Part shown: one piece after another, positions 1-10,929 of the stretch
How positions within the stretch are numbered: the first letter of the stretch is position 1
Layout: every line of letters begins with the position of its first letter
NCBI RefSeq assembly: GCF_010093535.1
Contig: NW_022985202.1
Coordinates: forward strand, 411,735-475,734
Source: Lindgomyces ingoldianus
Taxonomy: Eukaryota > Ascomycota > Dothideomycetes > Pleosporales > Lindgomycetaceae
Length of the DNA: 64,000 nucleotides
Direction of reading: 5' to 3'
Program-made: the position numbers and the translations under genes
The notes under the pieces: generated by a model
Seen by the model: the letters and a program-made list of their open reading frames with translations, nothing else
What the model was told of the DNA's origin: nothing
Databases searched by the model: none

Positions 1-1
1 A

Positions 2-79
2 TTCTGGCGACGAAAGAAGGAAGCCGCTGTGACGACTGAGGAGAAGGCCAGTGTAGCTAGTGGAAGCGTAAGTGTTTGA
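2..79 (+). CDS. Possible 3' end of a gene cut by the window edge
   Basis: One frame is open from base 2 to a TGA at 77-79 and reads as a short basic then acidic tail (begins FWRRKKEAAV). A tryptophan followed by a run of Arg/Lys and then an acidic, Ser-rich end is common for the cytoplasmic tail of fungal membrane transporters, but 25 residues cannot identify a family. A GTAAGT at 68-73 could instead be a splice donor, in which case the exon ends there. Very tentative. Confidence 0.25.
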   Translation, partial: FWRRKKEAAVTTEEKASVASGSVSV

Positions 80-534
80 GCATGCTAGGGTAGTCTCAAG
101 GATTCTAGGGCTCTCTGTTCTGGTGACACGGCAGTGGGAATTGTTTTTGTTGATGTTACATGATCAGATGCTAGTCGCGAGCAGTATCAAAGACTAAGAA
201 TAGAGAATGTAATTTCCTAATCCCATTGCTTCAATTTCGAGCTCAGAACTTCCACCTAACTTTTCCGCGTCCTTTTTGCATCTGCCAGCACAGGCGCAGA
301 ACCTTTAGCACTTCAGACCACGCTTTCCTTTCCGCTTGTGCCTCAACAATGTCGCTATAGCTCACTATGTAGAATGATAGTAATATTCGTCGTGCCCACA
401 CGCTTTGAGCTGCTTAAAGTTAAAGTACCCTTCATGTGTTATCTCAGCACGCAGGGAGGGTCGTTATACTCGATTCCAGTCTAACTTTAATAACCGCTAG
501 ATACATCTCAAAGTAAGCTCTGCCTAATTAAGCT
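80..534. other. Intergenic, no gene seen
   Basis: About 455 bases with stops in all frames and no recognisable RNA gene or repeat. It lies between the possible gene end at the left edge and the 3' end of the minus-strand F-box gene. Confidence 0.5.
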
Positions 535-1293
535 TTATCCTCTCTGGCTATATAACCTAAGCAAATCCCAGCATAAGATCACCCCTTTAATAATACCGCG
601 ACGTGTATTCGCAAATGTGTTCAACGGAAAGGAGTACGATCTGCATTGGTTGATTGTATTTGGCTTGCTCGTGTATGGCACATTGCATCTGATTGTTTGG
701 AGGGAAGGGGTGCATGAGACAATGCGGGCAAGATCGATATCAGAGAAGTTTCCGTCGACAAGGTCCAAATGTTTCAAAACAGGTGAAATGGGTCCAGCAT
801 CTGGAAAATCCCTCGCTCCTTGATTGGCTCCACGGGCATTGCATCTGAGGTAGCTTAACCTGGGTAAAATAAGAAGAGCAGCAATCCTATCAATATCTAG
901 GTAGGGAATCTCAATTGCCTCCAATCGATCCCTGAATGCCACCTTGGGTGAGGTGAGGAGAGCGAACAGTTCCTCTGGCTTGAACTCGTAAGAGTGACAG
1001 TGTATTTTGATGACTTTGAGATTAATGAAGCGGCGGAGATATTTATACTTGAAGCTGCACCAAACTTCGAGTGAATGAACTTTGAGATTACGCTGCGGGG
1101 TCCTTTCCATGGATTTCTGGAACAAAGCGAACATTTTTGGAAGCCTCAAGTAGACGTGTCTAGGTATGAGGTTTCCTGCGACACCGTAAAAGGCGCAGCA
1201 ACTGAGTGCGAGATGCAAGAGCGTAGTGGATTCACCTTCCAGAGCTGAAATGATTAAACAAATGAGATCAATAGGTAGATCAAGAAGCTGCAT
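535..1293 (-). CDS. F-box/leucine-rich-type protein
   Basis: A minus-strand reading frame of 252 residues from the ATG at 1293. The first residues (MQLLDLPIDLICLIISALEG) fit an F-box: a Leu-Pro-Asp/Ile-like start, hydrophobic helix, then a serine/cysteine-rich stretch (LALSCCAFYGVAG). The remainder shows irregular leucine-rich spacing (LKHLDLVDGNFSDIDLARIV). F-box proteins recruit substrates to SCF ubiquitin ligases through Skp1; the LRR-like part would bind the substrate. The frame stays open upstream to 1434, but only with a non-ATG start, so I chose the ATG that begins at the F-box. The last 60 residues look less regular and may be read-through of a missed intron. It ends 180 bp downstream of the NACHT receptor gene on the same strand. 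Confidence 0.6.
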   Translation of the reverse strand: MQLLDLPIDLICLIISALEGESTTLLHLALSCCAFYGVAGNLIPRHVYLRLPKMFALFQKSMERTPQRNLKVHSLEVWCSFKYKYLRRFINLKVIKIHCHSYEFKPEELFALLTSPKVAFRDRLEAIEIPYLDIDRIAALLILPRLSYLRCNARGANQGARDFPDAGPISPVLKHLDLVDGNFSDIDLARIVSCTPSLQTIRCNVPYTSKPNTINQCRSYSFPLNTFANTRRGIIKGVILCWDLLRLYSQRG

Positions 1294-1473
1294 AGTGGAG
1301 AACGGAAAGTTGATGGAATTGCGGGTGGGTACATTGATCTGATGAGGGGTTGTACCGAAGAAATTTCGAAAGAAAGCTTCACGTGTTCTCTCATGAAAAT
1401 CCCGAGCTGGTGGTTCGGGAGGGGTGACCGCCACTATGGTCCATGCTACCTACTCGAATCTGTTTCCCAACCA

Positions 1474-4400
1474 TCAACCAAAAGCTCGACACGACATCCT
1501 AAACGATGACATCAATGCTAAAACTATGGCGAGCAACCCCAATGCCATACCTAAGGTGGGCGATGACCAGAGCGATTTCGCACCCACCTTTTCCAGTGAT
1601 AGTAAGGCAGCCCCCGTAGATATATTCTCGTCTTGCAGGATTCCAGGCTTAGCCAAGTCCAAGAACTCTTTCTTGGATGTCGGAGACCGTCTGGGTGGAT
1701 GTCCAATCCCTTCCTGCCCCCCCTCGTCACGCTTCTCACCCACCTGGAAAGTGTCGATTGTGGGTACTTCAGGACTTGGTGAGGGTGACGACTTTATCTT
1801 TGTGGCAGCTTCGAACAGGAATTTCTCGACTTCTTCATTTTCCCAGCTCTTCGCAACTTGAAGGGGCGTCATTCCGTTTGCATTCTTTAGCTGGATGGGG
1901 GCACCTGCTCCCACAAGTCTTTTACATGCTTGTAGATTGCCGAACGCAGCAGCCCAGCCAAGAGCTTTGTGCAGCTGACCGCTTGTGCTGCTGATTTGCG
2001 TTTGTGGCTGAGAAAGGAGAAAGATGGCAGCTTTTGAGCCTCCATTCTGGAGAGCGATTTCCCAAGGAGGTCGATCATCGAATTTGGTTACATTGACGTC
2101 AGCACCATATTTGACAAGGGCTTGAACGATATTGGGTTCTCCTTTTTGGCAAGCGATGGTCAATGGGGTCCGGTAGAAAGCATCCATAGGGTCGACAAAG
2201 GCACCAGCTTCAAGAAGCATATTTACGATTTCGACTCCTCTTCGTTGACAAGCCATGTGGAGCGGCGTGTCCTTCGTATCGGGGCTGTAAGCATTCAATT
2301 CATCCGGATCGGTTCGACTAATCCGGACTCGTAGAGTTTCAATGTCTTCCTGCTCAACGGCGTTAGAGAGTGGAACTTCAGACTTGGAAGCGAACGTGTC
2401 TGCTTTGCAGAGAGAATGAACTTCGTGTTGTTTGTCCAGCTCCCTCTCCCTCTCACGTGCTACACGGAGGATCTCAAGGACATCGGTATGGCCAGCATCC
2501 TTAGCTGCGCGAACTGGAGTCCGACCTCCCTTGTTGAGGACGTCGGTGCGAGCGCCGAATTCTAGTAAGACCTTGGTTGTCTCGAGGTATCCACAACGAG
2601 CTGCATCATGGAGCGCAGTTTCTCCGCTATCTCCCTGTGCGTCTATGTCAATATCTTTACAAGTCTCAAGGAGCAGTCGGAGGATTTGAGTGCAGTCATT
2701 GATAGCCGCAGCATGGAACACGGTCCTTCCTAAGACGTCCCGAAAATTCCACTCGACTGGGTGATCGAGCAGCAACTTCACTGTGGCAAATTGGTCGTAG
2801 TCGATTGCACGTTGGATTGGCCGCCCTCCTTGATCATCTTGAATTTCGGTATCGACTCCTCCATTGAGGAGTGCCTTCACGCTCCCGACGTTTCCGGACA
2901 ACGCAGCATAGTGGATTGCCGTGTAACCTGCGATATCCTGATAGTTTTTGTCTACTTTTGGGTGCTGAAGCAGGGCTTCGACACTTCCCTGATGGTCCAT
3001 ATCGGCGGCTAGGAGCAGAGGATTCCACCTCGCGGTAGGCGAGGCTAGGTTAGGGTCGATGTCGGCCCTGGAGAGGAGGATTTTTACCAAGTCGACATCA
3101 TCGTAATAGCAAGCAATGATCAGGGGTGTCCAGTTCGACCATGAGGTATACCAAGCATTGATTGCGACATCTTTTTCTTGGACGAGCCTGCGTGTCAATT
3201 CGATATACCGCCCTTTGACACTGCGATGCAGCGCTGTGGATCCTCGATCATCAACAATATTCGCTGATGCGCCGGCTTCAAGTAAGGTGTTTGCAACATC
3301 GAGGTAGCCTTTGAAGCAAACATATGTGAGAGAGGGTGTACCTAGAGAATCGCGCGCATTCACGTCCGCACCCTCATCCAATAAGCCCGATACAATCTTG
3401 TTAAGGCCAAAAAAAGACGCTAGGTGAAGAGCATCAACACCTCCAGAGACATCCCAGCTGTCATAGGAAGCTATATCGGTGTACCAAAGAGCCTGAACGG
3501 AGGCTTCCAAGAGCATCCTGTTTCGGAGGAACATCAATGCCTGAGGTGTGACGAGATCCGATTTGCAACGCTGTGCATGCACGCCCCAATAGAGGGATGC
3601 ATATCCAAAGAATGGGTACACTTTCAGACGGGCATCGAATTCGTCCGCTTCGTTCGGCCCAGAACAAGGTCCTGATTCGAATGCAGTCAACTGGAGGTAG
3701 GCCAGGCAGCATTCTGCAATTTCGATATCACCGTCGGGGAAAAGGTCAGATCGCTTTTCCAAGAAATAGCTCTCAGCTGTTTTGTGCGTTAAGCGAACGT
3801 TCTCGTTTTCGTCAATAATGACTAGCCCAGCACTCATAGAGGTGAGAACCTTTGCACTCAGAACGTGCTCGGTCCGAATCTCATGGACACCACGAGACAC
3901 TGCAGTGGCATGCTCTAGCTCCTGAATGGTCAGTGGCCTCTCAGCATATGAAATCCACAGCAGAAGCCGCTTCACAGCTCGTTGGCGGTTGGCACTAAGT
4001 TTGCCGATTCTAGCCATAGCTTGGTCGTATGTCGCATTGATCCCCTGGGGTAGATGGTGAAGGGCGTTCAAGATTTCGCCAACTGTGAGACAGTCGGCCA
4101 GAACATCCATATGAAATCTGGCGAGTAGGAACCTTTCTCAAGAGTTAGGGAGCAGTAAATACGGCACACTATCACCCAACGTGGAACATAATTGGGTAGA
4201 GTTTATCTGTTTAAACCCTTGCCAGAATAAGATAGAAGGGCAATAAGATGCAAACTTCTATCGTAAATTACGAAGGTCGCGTGTTCCACATCAGGTAATA
4301 AAATGCAGCAGACAGTGGATATTGGACTCACATGTCTTGAGCATTATCGACAATCATGTCGAGAATCTGAGCCTGTAAGTTGGGTCGCTTATCCACCATA

Positions 4401-5716
4401 ACTCGAAGTTCGTCTTCTACTTCGATTCGCCGATTAACATAGCTCTCGATATCTTCCGGCCGAGCAGCGATGCGCAGTTTGATGCTACTGAAACGCTTGA
4501 TAAAGGCATGGCCACCCCTTTCCCCTTCTTTCCGACAGTCTTCGCAGTGATCGAAATCCACGCAGTCTTCGCAATGATAATAAAACTCAAGGTGCTTCTT
4601 TTTGCAGCCATCGCAGTAAATTCCGTCTAGAGGGTAACCGAAACGATTCGCTATGCTCTCGAGTTTTCTTGAAGTGACCATGATCTTCGGTCGTCCCTTC
4701 AAGCCATGCAGAATCTCGAGAAGGGACATTCGTTTTTTGTCATCATCGAGTTCGTCCAAGGCATCTAAAACGATATAGGTTTTCTTGCCCTGAGAAAGTA
4801 CATTTCCAATGATATCGCATATCTCCGTTAACTTTGGTCGCGTTTCACTAGCATAGTGCTTATGATATAGGTTCTCTAGGTTATCCGGGAGTGTCATACG
4901 TATCTGGACGATTTGCTTCAGCAAACTCGCAACAAGGTGGTCGATTGATTGCGAATCGGCGGAATCGAAGCTGCAAAATGCGACCAGAACAAGAGCATCG
5001 TCCGATGTGTGAAGTCTCCGAAGCTCATTCACCGCGTTTGATGCTAGAAACGTTTTCCCTGCCCCTGGGATCCCATAGCACCAAAGCCAACGGTCGTCTC
5101 CAGATTCCCAGGATTTGAATTCCTCACTTGTGAAGAACCATCCTCCAGTTCCAGGAGTGGCGGTGATATTCTCCTGCTTCTGCCTGAAATTGCATGGCGA
5201 AAGCCAGTCGATAATTTCCTTAAACTGGCCATCGTTCACCGTCTTTTTAACTGCAGAAACCTCTTCGCGCATTTCTTGAGCAAGAGCGATATTGGCTTGT
5301 CCTTCTACCATAATGATGGACGTCTTAAGGTGTTCGATGCGCCCAATGGTTCGCGCGACGTAATCATTGTCAAGGGGCCATCTCAGGGTTTGCTTAACTT
5401 TTCCAAATTTGCTCTCACTCGTCGTCAATTTTTCCCATACCTCATCCAAGGCTGAACGAATCTGCGTAAATACGCCATTAGGCTCGGCGAGAGAATCGAT
5501 GGGCTTCATCCAAGCTCCATTTTGTTCGGCTGACAAGAGTGCGAACTGAGTCTCCAGATTGCGGAGGGTCATCCATAACAGCGTGATCTCATCGCACAGT
5601 TTTCGGCGCTCTCTGCCTCCTTCTTTGATAGTGTCGAGGAGATTGATGATCTTGAATGACGCGTCGGCAAGCTGAGCGACGCTTGAGATGAGCCCTAAGG
5701 CCGAGACCGGATCCAT
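1474..5716 (-). CDS. NACHT-ankyrin NLR-like receptor with ZZ finger
   Basis: Two exons (5716-4332 and 4132-1474) joined over a 199-bp GTGAGT...AG intron; the join restores the winged-helix sequence AQDMFLLARFHMDVLADC. Product about 1347 residues. Order: fungal STAND N-terminal domain starting MDPVSALGLISSVAQLAD (1-130); linker; NACHT NTPase with Walker A GIPGAGKT (about 215-222) and Walker B YIVLDALDEL (about 314); a ZZ-type zinc finger (CDGC...CEDC...CEDC...H, about 367-408) inserted after the VTSR motif; winged helix; about 14 ankyrin repeats (about 695-1245); and a final hydrophobic segment (about 1323-1339). Such receptors sense ligands through the repeats and signal on ATP-driven oligomerisation in allorecognition or defence. 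An in-frame ATG nine codons upstream (5743) is an alternative start; MDPVSA matches the usual start of the family. The ZZ insertion and membrane-like tail are unusual. Confidence 0.88.
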
Positions 5717-5743
5717 AGGAATAGTGGCACAACATGTGCCCAA

Positions 5744-6281
5744 GAGTGGACGTTAGAGCTCAGTAGACAGAGGTGTAGGGTGGAGGGCATGATGGTGATG
5801 ATGCAAAGCGCAGGATTCGGGGATGAAGCGTCGTGGGGGCCAAGTTTAGCGTCACCTGGTGAGGCGGCACATTGGCTGCCTCATCAAGGATCTCCACCCA
5901 CAACTTGATGAAGGGGGAGGAGATGTTTAGGACAGAAATCTGTATCCTGCTAAAGTTCTCCCTAATTCAAATGAGAGGTTCAACAAGTAAACGCTAGCCT
6001 AATTTTATTCTACGTTACGCGATAATATGCTGTCGTTTTCGAATATCTCGCGCACGGACCAATTATTCATCCCGGCCGAAACTATCGTTAGGGTTCCCAA
6101 GTTTCAGATCTTCTCAGTACCCACGCTCCAGCTCCTCTCCTAAATGCGATGGATCGAAGAGGGAGTGCTTTGAAATTTTCCAAGCATGACGCTTTATCAG
6201 CCAGCCCCAGCGGAATGCATTAGTTGACCTTTCCTTCTCTGGGACTGCTTGCTCCCAGACTGTACCTACAATGCCTGGTCC
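5744..6281. other. Intergenic with NACHT gene promoter
   Basis: About 540 bp between the start of the NACHT receptor gene and the 3' end of the DUF7580 gene, both on the minus strand. No reading frame or repeat was recognised. It should hold the receptor promoter and the upstream gene's 3' untranslated region. Confidence 0.5.
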
Positions 6282-8161
6282 CTAAACTCGTCTGAACAGT
6301 AAAGACATCTCCCGCCGTAGGGGTGCCAAAACCTCATTCTTGACAGTTCCACGGAAGTCCTCGCTCCTAAGGCGTGATGTCGGGTCTACATATGATTTCA
6401 GGCAGTGTGATATGGCAGATTCGAATCCTAAAGTTAGGTTGCCACTATTCTTTTGTTCTAGGAGCCACCTACGGGCCACTTGTAGGTCCGTCACCTCGTT
6501 CGCATACCCATTAGGTCCTAGGTCCTCTCGAAGCCGCATACTCTCAATCGACCGGCCGGATGTTATTTCAACAAGCAACACCCCTAGCCCAAGTAGCTTT
6601 GAGCAGTCGTTCATGGAGTGTGCATCTCTTTCCGTCCATTCTTGGTCGCCCCATCTGTGTTCTTTTTTCAAGTAAGGGTGTCTGATGCTCACAGAGAGCC
6701 CCGAGGCGTCCACCGTCCGGAGGAAAACGATATCTGTCTTGCTCCAGTTCCGGCAAAGCCACGGGGTCTGGCTGAGCTGTAGAAGTGAAGAGCTGAGAGT
6801 GACAGAAAGGTTATATTGGTCCAATTTGCTGATGATATGCTGTTCTTGGAAGAGATCTTGAAGTGTCACTTCATTCTGGGTGTGAACAGGCGATCGGGAC
6901 TCTGTCGGGTATGCCCCTCGCAAATATCCATCGCTATCCAAGCAAAACCCGATCCATGGATGACTTGGGGCTTGGATAGTAGCGCAAATATCTGTTACTA
7001 CCTGGAGGCGGGACAGATCTTCATACGGGGATTGAGTAATCGAAAGAGAGGGAGCTGGTGAAGGAGCAATGATTTTAACGACTGGTCTAACAGACTTTAG
7101 CTCCACGCGAACTAATCAACGGGGACGCGTTTTTCCCACCCGCTTTTTCGAGTAGCAGACGACGCCTCAGCTAGTCTGAACTCGACATCAAGCCACTTTC
7201 GCGAGGCCTCTCTCCGAAACAAGGATATGTTGAAGCACTTGGCATCTTCCCTTCCGGAAAGCTGGACCCGTCCTCCCACTCCATGATTCTCGTTCTCGAC
7301 TAGGCGTCGTTCAAGCAAGAGTCCGGCGCGATGGGAATCGTGACTTGCACACCATGTTCGACACAGAATGTTGTATAATTTGGTGGCGTTGTTTTCAATA
7401 ACGCCAAGCGGAGCAGCAAACTTCAGTCTTGTCTCAGTCCTATAGGGTTCCTTAAGCTTCTCCGCCTTGTTAGCGAAGCTATCCAACCGCAGATTGCAGC
7501 TCTTCAATTCTTCAAGCAATCTCCGAACCTTTTTCCGGGACATGGTGAAATTCACCCGTCTTTTGAAGTGGAAGGTATATCCGTTCTCTTGACTTGACAG
7601 TGGGTTCGCGAGGACGATCGCTTCTAGTCCCTGTTGGCTAATCTGGATGAGAGTAAGCTCAGTAGCCATGGTGTCCGCGACGAGTGACCTAGAATCACCA
7701 ACCTCGTCCGAACCTTGTATGTCCAATTTCTCCGCCAAAGACTTGACAATCTCTTCGATTGTCGAAACTGTCTGCATGTAGGCTTGATACGCATCCCCGA
7801 GCCTATCGCTCAGTGCATCTGACATACTCTTGCTTTTCCACAACTGGTTTTTCGAGTCTTCGAGCATGGTCTGACGCTCTTCGTCTGTGGTTATCGGACT
7901 GAGAAGGAGCTTGATAGATTGAACGTATGAGGTGTGTTGGTACCTATTGTGGATGACACTTTCAATCAGCTTCCACTGCGTTTTGTGATGAAGACCTTTT
8001 GGGAAAGGGTCTCACCAGAGGGCTTGTATCAACACAGATAGCTCACGATTCCATTTGAAGAAGGCCATAGCCGAGTCTAAGCCATCCTCATACTGCTTCA
8101 AAGCAGCGATGACGAGGGGAATAGCACCCAGAACAAGCCCAGCAATCTCCACTCCTGACAT
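6282..8161 (-). pseudogene. DUF7580-type fungal protein with apparent frameshift
   Basis: Exon 1 (8161-8016) starts MSGVEIAGLVLGAIPLVIAA, the usual start of this fungal family, and joins at a 72-bp intron (GTGAGA...TAG) to exon 2 from 7943, giving ALWYQHTSYVQSIKLLLSPI. The frame ends at a TAG at 7112-7114. The next frame opens at 7115 and carries the C-terminal half of the same domain (LLQLSQTPWLCRNWS... ending LRREMSLLFRRV), again as the family ends. The two frames meet within a few bases. No GT...AG pair I could find had the right length modulo 3, so a one-base deletion or a sequencing error fits best. If read through, about 600 residues. Function unknown; such genes often lie near NLR and HET genes. 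It is divergent from the zinc-finger gene at 8401, with 239 bp between. Confidence 0.7.
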
Positions 8162-8400
8162 ACCTTATACAGTGATAATCGAACTTTAGCCTTTAAGGAC
8201 ATGAAGTGTCGTCGAACATCAATACTGGCCGTCGAAGGCCACGAAGAGGCTAAATTCCAGCCTTGTAAAAGGTGCGGGGCAACCCGGACATTCACCAGTC
8301 GTCTGAGATCGCGGCAATTGTGCAACTTATACATTGAGGATGACAGTCCGCTACCCTCATCTCACTGCCACCTTAGCATCAGAATTTACCACGGCTCGCC
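8162..8400. promoter_or_regulatory. Shared divergent promoter region
   Basis: 239 bp separate the start codons of the minus-strand DUF7580 gene and the plus-strand zinc-finger gene, so the two 5' regions must share regulatory DNA. I see no clear TATA box or operator. Co-regulation is an inference from spacing only. Confidence 0.45.
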
Positions 8401-10929
8401 ATGTCTGATATCGCACGACTAACTCGGTCATGCTTTCGCTTATTGCAAGAATTGTCCTCAACACTACCAGACGCTAAGGCTGACTATCAAGTCGCGATGT
8501 CTCCTGCGGCCGTCCAGAACGAACTTGAACGATTTAAGCTCTGGTCTGGGAATCTTGGGGCGATGGAGAGCAATCGCAGCTCACTATATTTTCGCTTGCG
8601 GGATTCGACTGTGATGCAGACAAACGTGACGAATTTGCTACGCAAGCTAGAAAAAATCATTAGAGACTGTGAGACTGCCATTCATGTTCGCAGCCTGATC
8701 TCAAGGTCAACCACCCAAAAACAACCGGAGGTTTAGAGGTGTGAGGACGCCCGTCGACGTACCGCTAACATTAGCATTAGGTTTGGAAATCATCAAAGGT
8801 GACCGGCTTCCATTAGACGAAATGCCAAAGCCAGAGTATGTTAGTAGTCCAGACACCTCCGACGATGACTCCGATTACGAACCAGTGGACTACGGACGCG
8901 TCACTACCGAGCTAGGGATGAACATGCTCAACATCGTGGATATATTGTCCGATCTATTCAAGCTCTCATTTAAGATTCGAAACAGTACAACGGCAACGGA
9001 ATCGCTTAAGCCGTTTACCTTCCAGGACATCAATGAGGAGACGCAGAAGGACAGGCTCGCCATATACGAGGAATACGACCGTCGGCACGTCCAAGAATAT
9101 ATCGAGCAGGCGCAAAAAGGTCGCGAGGAGTTTTCGGATCGGGACCAACTGATGATCTTGGTAGGCCGCTTCGCTGCTACCGTCACGAGACGTCGTCGAA
9201 TGCTGCAATATTGGCAGCGACACGCTGAAAAGCTTGCCTCAGCCATAGTCACCGAAGAGTGTTTAAATTCAATGCAGGTGATCTCATTAGGTGCAAGTAG
9301 TACGCTACAAGATGTGGAAGCGCGCGGAAGTCCCGAACAGCGCGCACCGCCAGCAAATAAGACGATATATTCCGGAACAGAAGCGACACGATATGATCCC
9401 AAACTAGAAGAGACGCTCGAAACAAGCTCGGTGATCTCCTACGCGACTACGGCGTTTGATCTTGATGGAAGCGCAATTACCATACCACCTCTACCGGCGC
9501 AAGTATTTGAAGGCTCTGAGTTTCTCTGCCCTTACTGTAGAACAGTCATTCCCTCATGGCATGGAAAAGGCCACGCTTGGAGGTATGGTCTCACCTACAT
9601 ATAATCAGAATTATAGTTAATATTTTCAGGAATCATGTACTCAAGGACCTCAAGCCTTATATATGCACATATGCCCAATGCTCTCATGCTCTTCACATGT
9701 ATAGCAGCAGACACCATTGGCTTGAGCATGAGAGGCTAGCCCATCGAAGGACCTGGCAGTGTTTTGAGCATGCAAACGCAACCTTTAATTCCTCATCAAA
9801 GTTACGGGAGCACTTACAGTCACAGCACCAGGGAGCTATCACTGAGAAGCAAATCGACACGTTGATTGAGGTTGGCGAATCGGGTGTAAAAGACACGCGT
9901 AAGAGATGTCCTATCTGTCTAGCGGAGGACCAGCTCCCTAACGGCTTGTCAATGACCAACCATGTTTCTTATCACATGGAACAATTTGCGGTCTTCTCTA
10001 TCCGAGGGGTTATCGACAACTGGGATACAGATTCAAACGCCGACGGCTCTGCCATGGCGGATGGTCTTCAATCGAATGAATTCTTCGAGGGGACGGACTT
10101 GAAATTTGTTTCGCCACCACCTTCCTCCAGTGGAGTCTCCCATGGCACGGGTCCCATCACCGTATCGCCTCTGTCTTCATTCAACAGAGGAAACACCCAA
10201 ATGAAATTTTGTTTCAGGATTGACGAAATCGCGCAGTCGTCTAGTGACACGGTTTTTGACGAATACGGAATCCGGTTCCCCCCATCAGAACCAGAAGGTC
10301 ATAGAAGAGCAGGAGGAGGGATCTCAGGCGCATATTGGTGCTGTACGGGTGCAAAGGTTTATGAAATCCCGACTCTACCCCAAGGAGTAGCACGGTATAA
10401 AACCTTCTCAATGTATTACTACGGGGGCGTTGGTTTCTGGATCCTGCGAGGGGATGCTGTAAATCCTAAGGATAAGGAAGTTTGGCATCCACTTACGTTT
10501 GACTGGGATTATAAGGACTCTTCATCCTTCCTAACACTTTTTGGGGCACATGGCACACTTCTAGTACAGCGCGAAAAACAGGAATGGCCGCACATACTTC
10601 TCCCCAGTATTCATCATACTACTAGTATGACGCCTTACGAAACCTATGGCGGCTTATGTGGAGAGCTACCAATTTTTCTTGGCCTAATGGCATTCTCTGT
10701 ACGGAAGGAAGATCTTCAGGATATCCTACCTACCCTTTACCGAGAGGGGAAGTGGGCCACACATAAATATCCGCATGGACGTACGTATTTTCACTCTTCG
10801 GTCTAACTCTCTGCTGACGAGAAATGAATAGGGAGTCATGAACGCGGAATTATTGTATACATTTGGACCGACAACCCCGAATACCTACGAGACATGGAGG
10901 ATGGAAAGTTTGGGAAATATTTTGACTGA
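8401..10929 (+). CDS. Fungal multi-zinc-finger protein of unknown role
   Basis: Four exons (8401-8668, 8781-9582, 9630-10780, 10832-10929) with GTGAGA, GTATGG and GTACGT donors and CTAAC/CTGAC branch points; total 2319 nt, 772 residues, all phases consistent. The N-terminal 100 residues have the pattern ELERFKLWSGNLGA...SLYFRLRDS seen in fungal C2H2 proteins near incompatibility genes, followed by an acidic stretch and a helical part (RFAATVTRRRRMLQYWQRHAEKLAS). A zinc-finger array follows: CPYC...HAWRNHVLKDLKPYIC...C...H...H, then a CPIC finger with two His. The last 300 residues (from about CFRIDEIAQSS) hold an aromatic-rich domain I do not recognise, containing GISGAYWCCTGAKVYE. Function unknown. 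Gene names such as acuF given to relatives are not supported by sequence. Confidence 0.8.

Noticed and set aside
7112..7200. A short intron to explain the DUF7580 frame change
   Set aside because: The GT/AG pairs I could find near the junction give lengths of the wrong remainder modulo 3 or below about 30 bp.
8890..9402. 170-codon minus-strand frame inside the zinc-finger gene
   Set aside because: Antisense shadow of a well-supported exon.
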